DNA of 64,000 bases, from NCBI GenBank assembly GCA_009767595.1, contig VSDK01013117.1, positions 278,435-342,434 on the forward strand, in the 5' to 3' direction. This DNA comes from Symbiodinium kawagutii. Its lineage: Eukaryota > Sar > Dinophyceae > Suessiales > Symbiodiniaceae. The notes under the pieces were generated by a model. The model saw nothing but the letters and a program-made list of their open reading frames with translations. It was not told where the DNA came from and ran no database searches. Positions 57,047-64,000 of the stretch are shown here, one piece after another. The translations under genes were made by a program, and so were the position numbers. Positions within the stretch are counted from its first letter, which is position 1. The number at the start of each line of letters is the position of its first letter.

Positions 57047-57819
57047 GGCTCACAAGGCAGGAAGAAGATGCGCAGGCTGGAAAATGGTGGCAGGACTGCG
57101 AAGTGGCTGATTGATGTTGATGTTAATGTCAATGATCAATTGTTGACGGTTCAAGGAGTTTATTGGGCCCGAAAAAATGAACCCCAACAGTCTCGGGCAT
57201 GGTCACTTCTTTGTTCCGATGGGCGGGATATTGTAAGCAAGCGCTTCAATTGTTGTAGCCGGTAGACATGACTTTCGACATCTTTCAAACATCACCGAAC
57301 CATGGTTGAGGGTGAAGAACAGATAGTCACACCTGTGGAAATCCGCAATGTGCGCGAAGATGCCTCCTGTAAGTACCCCGTGGGCGAATTCATGGTCCGT
57401 CTCTAAAGCTGCTGCGCGGAAATGTCGTGCAACATCAGGGACTGTGTCACTCAAATGTTGCTTTTCCACCACATGTATGACACATTTACCATGGTCTGTT
57501 CAGCATGCTCTACCACGATTTATGACAGTACATGTATGTGAATGTAGCCTAAAAGAGACAACCGGAGCCAGTGACCGAGTGATACAATGCAAAGTAGTGA
57601 AACCTCCAACAATCAGCGTGCCTCAAGGCCAAATGCGTTGCTTGCTGTGGATGAAAGTGCCTCCAGATCACAACAGAGGGATAGCGTGTCGTGTCTCAAT
57701 CCGTGGCAAAGAAAAATGCCACAGGTGATGCAGTCTTGCAATGGAGCATTGACACAATCCCAAACACTTCCTAAGCAGAAGCCCCTGACTGCAACGAAAT
57801 CAATACCCTGACTTGGTAT

Positions 57820-57960
57820 CTCTCTTTCTTCTATTCTCTATTCCTCTATTCTGTTCTCTGTTCTATTTTCTTTCTCAAATCCTTTCCTTCTTAAATCCTT
57901 TCAGTCTAAATTCAATTCCTTCTATTTTTCTTCAGACCTTCTCTCTTCCTTCTCTCTTTC
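57820..57960. repeat. TTC/CT-rich tract
   Basis: A pyrimidine-rich run directly downstream (minus sense) of the stop at 57964. The interval 57060-57800 contains competing short frames on both strands and no firm exon. Confidence 0.7.
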
Positions 57961-57963
57961 TAT

Positions 57964-58099
57964 TTAGTCCAGTGCCTCCAGCTCAGAGATCTCAAATTCC
58001 TCAGGCATGGCAAAAGCCCCTCCAAAGGGTGGTGACATCTTCCAAGAGCCCCAACAATGGGAGCATTTCAAAGATTCCAGAAGTGGCTCGTAGAGAATC
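57964..58099 (-). CDS. Terminal exon, acidic C terminus, unknown product
   Basis: AG|G (58101-58100) opens 44 codons (ILYEPLLESLKCSHCWGSWK, then AMPEEFEISELEALD) to TAA at 57966-57964, in-phase 2. It is the 3' end of a minus-strand gene lying upstream of the LON gene. A probable earlier exon is around 58490-58385 (ASFDRVNSGSTWAGDTPVSE). Confidence 0.55.
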
Positions 58100-58204
58100 C
58101 TTGAATGTTGATCCTACTCTTACGAGTTCCGCCAGAAGAAGAAGCGGCATCCAACCATAGGTCCTACATCAGATCGCTGGTTCATGAATCACCTCACTCT
58201 GAGT

Positions 58205-58360
58205 CTCTCTCTCTCTCTCTGACTTTCTTTGTCTTCTCCTCTCAGCGTGAGACTCCCCCTCTATTTCTCTCTTATCAAATCATTCTCCCATGTGTTTTTT
58301 CTCTCTTTTTCTCTCTTTCTCTTTCTCTTTCTCTGTCTCTCTTTCTCTCTCTTCCCCCCC
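58205..58360. repeat. CT-rich tract
   Basis: CT/CTTT repeats, with an ordinary 40-bp interruption near 58240-58290, inside the presumed intron between the coding segments at 58.4 and 58.1 kb. Confidence 0.75.
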
Positions 58361-58968
58361 GCTGTGCTCCACTAATTCAGCGAAGCCTCTGACACCGGAG
58401 TGTCACCAGCCCAAGTGCTCCCGGAGTTCACTCTGTCGAAACTGGCCTCAGCGGTATCACACGACCCATGTAGTAAAGCGAAGCAGTTGAAGTGGTGTAA
58501 TAGTCGCTGACCGTCACCAACCACAAGATAACAAATTCAGTCAAGTTCAAGCAAGTTTGACATCCTCAAGTTAACTAATCAAAAGCACAATGGTGCCATC
58601 ATAGACAACAATCAGAAATCATCATCATCGTCGTCGTCACCATTATCATGAAGCATCAACATAATCATACGCTTCCAATCACCCTGCTTCAGCACCACAC
58701 AAGCTTCTTGGTGAATGGCAACTTGCACCCATCCTGCATGAATACGGCTGCTCTCATGACATCAAACTCTACCGCTCTATGGTGAGGTGATCCCGCACTC
58801 TAGGAACATTGCATGATGCAAAAATCAAAAAGCACAGTGTGACCAGGAAAAACTGTCCCAGCCTCCATGCGAGGTGGCATAGCTACGTCCATGGTCATCT
58901 GTCCTTCAGCATGTGAAACGCATGAAGGAGAACAAGGGCTGCTCCAATCGCACAAAAGCGCTCTCTCC

Positions 58969-59229
58969 TCATTTTGTTCTAAATCTAAATGATTCTAAAT
59001 TCGATTTTCGTCCTAAATTCCGAAGGGCAAAACGACAGAAACGGCCACCCTTTCCCAACTTCTTCGGAGCTGCATGCTGGACCCGCCTGCTTCGACCACG
59101 TCTGGTGCCAAGCCTTTTCGGCCCTAAAACTCCGTCGCTCCAGACGGCAGCCAAAACAGCTACAACGAGCAGCTCCTTTCCTTCCACCAGCGACATCGTA
59201 TCCAACACCGAAGGCAACAATGCTGGCAA
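58969..59229 (-). CDS. Hypothetical ORF, 86 codons
   Basis: A minus frame with a hydrophobic stretch (GKELLVVAVLAAVW) followed by a strongly basic region (RRGRSRRVQHAAPKKLGKGG). Plus frames are also open. It could be a short membrane or nucleolar-type protein or an exon; no family was recognised. Confidence 0.35.
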   Translation of the reverse strand: MPALLPSVLDTMSLVEGKELLVVAVLAAVWSDGVLGPKRLGTRRGRSRRVQHAAPKKLGKGGRFCRFALRNLGRKSNLESFRFRTK

Positions 59230-59746
59230 ATCACTAAGGAAGTCACTGGGAAGTGAGGGATTTTGAGAGAAATCATGTCATGGCGCGCTGCCTACTGAGT
59301 CTACTGACACTGACTATGCTACTCTTGGTCTGACTGGCGGTGCCAAGCAACTTGGGATCTCAAAGCCCAGCTCAGCCAAGCCTCAGCCCCAGCTCTCGGT
59401 GGATCACACGAGCTGAAATACTTCGTCTTCGAAACTCGCAAAAAATCGAAGATAATCGAAGTTTGTTTCCCAGTGAGATCAAAATGAGTTTGTGAGTGAC
59501 ACCATTTGGGATCAGTATTCCTGCCAAGGCAAATCTTGTATTATGATGGCAAGAGAACAGCACAAACCACCACAGGCCACATTCCAAAGGCAGAATGACA
59601 AAACACCTTACAATATGCTTGGTGAAAGTGGTGCTCCCTTCCCCTGCACATACTTCAATCACCTGTTTCTAAGTGACCTTATGACAAATTTATGACGGTT
59701 TGTCGACGCATCATCCGTCTGCCCTGCCATTCGCAAGCTGCACACG

Positions 59747-59977
59747 TCAACCCTTCTGCTGTTCAGCAACGGGTTCGCAGCTCCATCGCTCCATGAGACG
59801 CTGGTCGCGATGGTGAGGACGGGGAGCGGGGCAAGTGACCCATGGACCCCTGGACGGTGCTGCCATTGGAAGGTCTGAATGACTGGGGTCCAACAGGGCA
59901 CCGAAAGATGTTGGCCAAATGACTTCTTGTAGACTTCTGATGCTACATGATGCTTGAGGTGCGCTTGGTGCATCCAT
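59747..59977 (-). CDS. Hypothetical ORF or terminal exon
   Basis: The minus frame reads IRSLQEVIWPTSFGALLDPS, then Pro/His/Arg-rich sequence ending EPVAEQQKG. It is likely exonic; boundaries were not determined. Confidence 0.4.
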   Translation of the reverse strand: MDAPSAPQASCSIRSLQEVIWPTSFGALLDPSHSDLPMAAPSRGPWVTCPAPRPHHRDQRLMERWSCEPVAEQQKG

Positions 59978-60103
59978 GCTACATAATACTTGGAGTTAAT
60001 GACATGCAAATCAATGTTAATCAAATATACTGCATACTGTAAATAACAATGTATTGACATGTGATTAGTGTAAAACTATCTACTTCTGTAACCAATGTAC
60101 TGC

Positions 60104-60786
60104 TTATGGCTGCGACCTCATCACAGCCAGCTCCTGGAGGTGAAGACACTTCATCTGCAGGCCTGGCTCAGCTGGCGGTTGTCCAGTTGCCATCCCTGCC
60201 TCGGCAACCACCGCAGGTGAGAAGATCTCATTGAAGAAATATAAAAAAAAAACAACTGTCAAAGTTAGCATAGTAAACTTTGAAATCATCCAAACTCAGA
60301 AGTTCATTCCAAACTTTGGGAGGGATGAGATTTCACAAATTTCACTACCATCACCTACCATCAACAAATATCTGAAGCAGCCACCAACCATCCAACCACC
60401 CAAGCATCCAACGATGCCATGGCAACGCCATCGCCCTGGCCATGTTGGGACTCCGGACCGGGGATGCCGTCTGGGAGGCCCAGCTGGGTCCTCCGTGGCA
60501 TGGTCCTTCGCGGCTGGATCGACGGATCACATCACCCAGCGCCTGGGAAAACAAATATGAATATTCTTATTTCACTTCTTTCTATTTCACTTCTTCTTAC
60601 TATTCTTCCTTTCTTAGTTTTCTTTTCTTATCTCTTTCTTTTATCTCTTCTTTTATTTTCTAAGTTTTCCTTTTTTATTTTTGCACTTCTTCCTTTCTCG
60701 TCCTCCAAGATGGCCCGGAGCTGCGTAGGTCCGGCGCCTGGTGGCACCTCCAAGCCCAAGTCGCGGATGCGACGGATCAGCCCGGC
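60104..60786 (-). CDS. Gene I, SAP-like helical domain protein (3' part)
   Basis: Exon 60786 to about 60700 follows CCCAG|G and reads LIRRIRDLGLEVPPGAGPTQ then LRAILEDEK, a helix-turn-helix resembling a SAP-type nucleic-acid-binding motif. Exon 60542-60435 follows TTTTCCCAG|G (36 codons, ALGDVIRRSSREGPCHGGPS) and ends at AGG|GC, a GC donor. Exon 60226-60104 reads IFSPAVVAEAGMATGQPPAE and ends in TAA. The last two join 0/0. The donor of the first is unclear (GA or GT near 60697). The DNA/RNA-binding suggestion rests on the motif only. Confidence 0.6.
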
Positions 60787-61768
60787 CTGGGACAACCCAC
60801 TTGGAAGAGCACTTGGGAATAAACAGAGTTGCAAGTTGGGCAAGTCAGAAAGACAGTATGAGTCTTCAATACTTTTGACTTTGCTGGTGGTCTGGGGGCG
60901 TTGCCCGCGCTCTCGGAGTCTTCAATAAAAATGAATGAAAAATAGGAAAGTACTATATGAGTCCTGCACAAGGAAGATGAGAGCTTAAGAAAGTTTGAGA
61001 AGGTCCAGAAATCAGGAATCTATCATATAAGGAACGAGAATGAGAATAAGAAATGTGCAAAATAATTCGTGCATATTTGTAGACTCAACATGGTTTTGAG
61101 GAAAGGAAGCGGCTGGAAGTGATTGGACGGAAGTGATTGGAAGTGCTTGGAAGTGTTGAAGTTGTGAACTGATGTGAGTTTTAAGAAGGAATGTCTCATG
61201 ATTTGATTCAATCAGTCGTTTGGACTTGGTCATGTACAATGAGACAGGTGAAACCTATGAAACTATTAATTGATGAATTAATTAATTAGTTAGATAGTTA
61301 AATCAAGCAAGTTGTATCCTCATTGGTAGGCTTCCCTGCCTTCCATCACTTGCCGTCCTGAAACTTCGCATCTCTGCCAGGTGCCCCGAACTGTGGAGTT
61401 GGCTCCGAGGCTTCCGAGGCTGCGAGTCCGACTGGGCAAGGCATGGCATGGCATGGCATGGGTGCCTTCGAGGGGCTACTGTTGGATCCCACCGCAGTCC
61501 GTGCCCTGCGGCATCCCTTCCCAACCTGGTGGAGCTGGGCGGCAGCATGGTGCCATGGCAACACAAAGTCTGACGCCACTGAAGGATGTGACGGCCAAGT
61601 GTGGATGTTTTTGATGGCCACGTGGGGCCACGTGGCTCCACGTTTCCAACACCACAAACAGGATCCTGTCAGTGGAGTCCCTGGTCTGACAACTCCCAGT
61701 CACTGGGATCAATGAAACAGTCAGTGCGTCACTGCACAGTTAAAAGGTTCAAGAACAAACAAATCAAC

Positions 61769-61971
61769 ATGGCATCCGTCTATTTGTCTGATGACCAGAA
61801 GTTCCTTCTCAAGGTGTTGCTGGCGGTGTGGCTGTTGATTGAAATTGGCTGGGTTGCTTGGTATGCGTTCCAATCTTTAGCCTTAAGGTAAGCAAACAGC
61901 TGCAGCTGCCGATGCACTGGGCGGCTGGATTAGACCGGTTGAACCTACGTTCAACGATATCAACTTACCAG
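61769..61971 (+). CDS. Gene J, single-pass membrane protein (5' two exons)
   Basis: ATG at 61769 opens MASVYLSDDQKF followed by a hydrophobic segment (LLKVLLAVWLLIEIGW) to TTAAG|GTAAGC (exon end 61887, phase 2). Exon 61934-61971 (PVEPTFNDINLP) follows ATTAG and ends at CCAG|GTGAAT in phase 1; the junction completes an Arg codon. A coding-looking stretch near 62055-62133 (SYAEVLRLCQLYPAMPQLLP) ends at GCAG|GTGG and may be a later exon. A possible trans-splice acceptor AG lies at about 61739. A type II or signal-anchor topology is inferred. Confidence 0.6.
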
Positions 61972-62584
61972 GTGAATGCATCAGCAAAGCCTCAGGGCTC
62001 GAGGTGCAACTGTTGAACCTCCAAAGAACGAACCCCTCGTCGAGTGATGGTTTGAGGACCTGAGTTACGCTGAAGTCCTACGACTCTGTCAGCTGTATCC
62101 TGCCATGCCACAGCTGCTGCCGACAGCAGGTGGTCGCACCAGGCATCATCAATGGCATCACCTGAACCAACACGCGGCGTCAGAAGTCCCTGATGGCAAT
62201 GTTTACATTGAAGTTGAGCAACAATCTATTGGATTAATTTGGGATATGAATTGCACTGCCTTTTAATTGCACTGCCTTTTCCTCGGCATGAACCGTCAAA
62301 CATATCGCATGGACAGTGGCAAATATCAGGATTCCAAGTACAACTCACCATATCAAATATGTCAAAACATCAATTTGCGCATGATAATCCCTCCTATCAC
62401 CTCTGTCGACTAGTTGTCGATGTTATTGCCCCTATCCGGCCATTCTTTGCTACTGCTGCAACTTGCTACATACTCAGGGCAACAAATCCGTGGCTCCAAC
62501 TCCAGGCGGAAGACCGGGAAGAATGATGGGCCCCACAGGGGCGGTGGGCCTTGGCTCGCGTCTGCTAACAAGCCGGCTCAAATC

Positions 62585-64000
62585 GAAAACGCGCGTGAAT
62601 TGAATTTCCGGGATTTCAAAAACATAAGGGAATTGAATTTCAACAATTTCAAAAACATAAGGGAATTGAATTACGGTGAATCTTGGGGATTTCAAAAACA
62701 TAAGGGAATTGAATTTCGGGGATTTAACATAAGGGAATTGAATTACGGGGATTTCAAAAACATAAGGGAATTGAATTTCGGGGATTTCAAAAACATCAGG
62801 GAATTGAATTGCAGGTATTTCAAAAACATAAGGGAGTTGAATTACGGTGAATCTTGGGGATTTCAAAATCATAAGGGAATTGAATTTCGGGGATTTAACA
62901 TAAGGGAATTGAATTACGGGGATTTCAAAAACATAAGGGACTTGAATTACGGGGATTTCAAAAACATAAGGGAATTGAATTGCAGGTATTTCAAAGACAC
63001 AAGGGAGTTGAATTACGGTGAATCTTGGGGATTTCAAAATCATAAGGGAATTGAATTTCGGGGATTTCCAAAACATAAGGGAATTGAATTTCGGGGATTT
63101 CAAAAACATAAGGGAATTGAATTTCGCAGATTTCAAACAAACATAAGGGAAATGAATTTCGGAGATTTCAAACAAACATAAGGGAAATGAATTTCGGGGA
63201 TTTCAAAAACATAAGGGAATTGAATTACGGCGTTTTAACATAGAGGAATTAAATTTCGGGATTTCAAAAGCATAAGGGAATTGAATTTCGGGGATTTCAA
63301 AAAACATGAGGAACTTGAATTACGGCGATTTCAAAAACATAAGGGACTTGAATTTCGGGGATTTCAGAAACATGAGGGAATTGAATTTCGGGGATTTCAA
63401 AAAACATAAGAGAACTGAATTTCGGAGATTTCAAAAACATAAGGGAATTTAATTACGGGGATTTCAAAAACATAAGGGAATTGAATTTCGGAGATTTCAA
63501 AAACATAAGGGCATTGAATTACGAGGATTTCAAAAACATAAGGGAATTGAATTTCGGGGATTTCAAAAACATAAGGGAATTGAATTTCGGGGATTTCAAA
63601 AATATAAGGGAATTGAATTTCGGGGATTTCAAAAACATAAGGGAATTGAATTTCGGGGATTTCAAGAACATAAGGGAATTGAATTTCGGGGATTTCAAAA
63701 ACATCAGGGAATTGAATTTCGGAGATTTCAAAAACATATGAGAATTAAATTTCGGAGATTTCAAAAACATCAGGGAATTGAATTGCGGGTATTTCAAAGA
63801 CATAAGGGAATTGAATTTCGGGGATTTCAAAAACATAAGGGAATTGAATTGCAGGTATTTCAAAGACACAAGGGAGTTGAATTACGGTGAATCTTGGGGA
63901 TTTCAAAATCATAAGGGAATTGAATTTCGGGGATTTCCAAAACATAAGGGAATTGAATTTCGGGGATTTCAAAAATATAAGGGAATTGAATTTCGGGGAT
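62585..64000. repeat. 33-bp tandem repeat array, running off the window
   Basis: About 42 units built on AACATAAGGGAATTGAAT, then T(T/A)CGGGGATTTCAAA. Being 33 bp long, most units keep frame and translate as KNIRELNFGDF repeats on plus (62414-63181, 63481-63741) and as another 11-residue repeat on minus. Variant units with GGTGAATCTTGGGG recur at about 62660, 62840, 63015 and 63885, giving a higher-order pattern. Confidence 0.9.

Noticed and set aside
57302..57472. Plus frame MVEGEEQIVTPVEIRNVRED ending at a GTAAGTA donor, and a minus frame with HEFAH
   Set aside because: Both strands are open over the same bases and neither has a partner exon; HEFAH is HExxH-like but has no metalloprotease context.

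Overview
The window reads as nuclear DNA of a dinoflagellate, probably Symbiodiniaceae-like, although the genus cannot be fixed from sequence alone. Coding exons are short (25-240 nt). They almost always begin after an AG|G acceptor and end at GT, GC or apparently GA donors, the mixed donor usage known from dinoflagellates. Three genes encode the C3H-type zinc-finger motif (C-P-C-A-W-F-W-K ... N-G ... C-R-H-C-H) that I associate with dinoflagellate proteomes, and one ORF is preceded by what looks like a degenerate tandem relic of the dinoflagellate spliced leader. No prokaryotic-style genes, rRNA, tRNA or CRISPR array were recognised. Most ATG-initiated ORFs are low-complexity or antisense shadows; the real exons were found by matching reading frame, splice-site sequence and splice phase.

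Layout. 0-11 kb: two copies of a diverged segmental duplication, each headed by a purine (GA) tract, bracket C3H zinc-finger gene A (5.96-8.03 kb, minus). 11-16 kb: unassigned minus-strand exons and GTT/CTG microsatellites. 16.6-19.0 kb: C3H gene B (minus), then a coding-rich stretch of uncertain gene structure (19.4-20.6 kb). 22.3-24.1 kb: C3H gene C (minus). 24.9-25.6 kb: an apparently intronless coiled-coil ORF (minus) between two duplicated pyrimidine tracts. 28-31 kb: minus-strand exons including gene E. 32.5-38.2 kb: a non-genic, repeat-packed segment bounded by a 34-36 bp inverted repeat pair, holding several minisatellites and an assembly gap. 38.5-39.2 kb: Cys-rich gene F (minus). 40.5-43.4 kb: an EF-hand gene (minus). 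44-50 kb: scattered exons and simple repeats. 51-53 kb: gene H and further minus exons, with a second assembly gap. 54.2-57.0 kb: a LON-domain protein gene (minus). 58-61 kb: more minus exons including a SAP-like gene I. 61.77 kb: start of a plus-strand single-pass membrane protein gene J. 62.6-64.0 kb: a 33-bp tandem array running off the window.

Organisation. Nearly all well-supported exons lie on the minus strand, matching the unidirectional gene clusters usual in dinoflagellates; gene J and one exon at 49.7 kb are plus-strand exceptions. The most notable biology is the trio of C3H genes. Genes A and B share intron positions, including a 25-nt microexon that encodes the C-x5-C part of the finger between a GA-AG and a GC-AG intron. 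Gene C has the finger interrupted elsewhere and shares none of these introns. All gene models are hand-derived without alignment or transcript data. Predicted functions come from motif recognition only.
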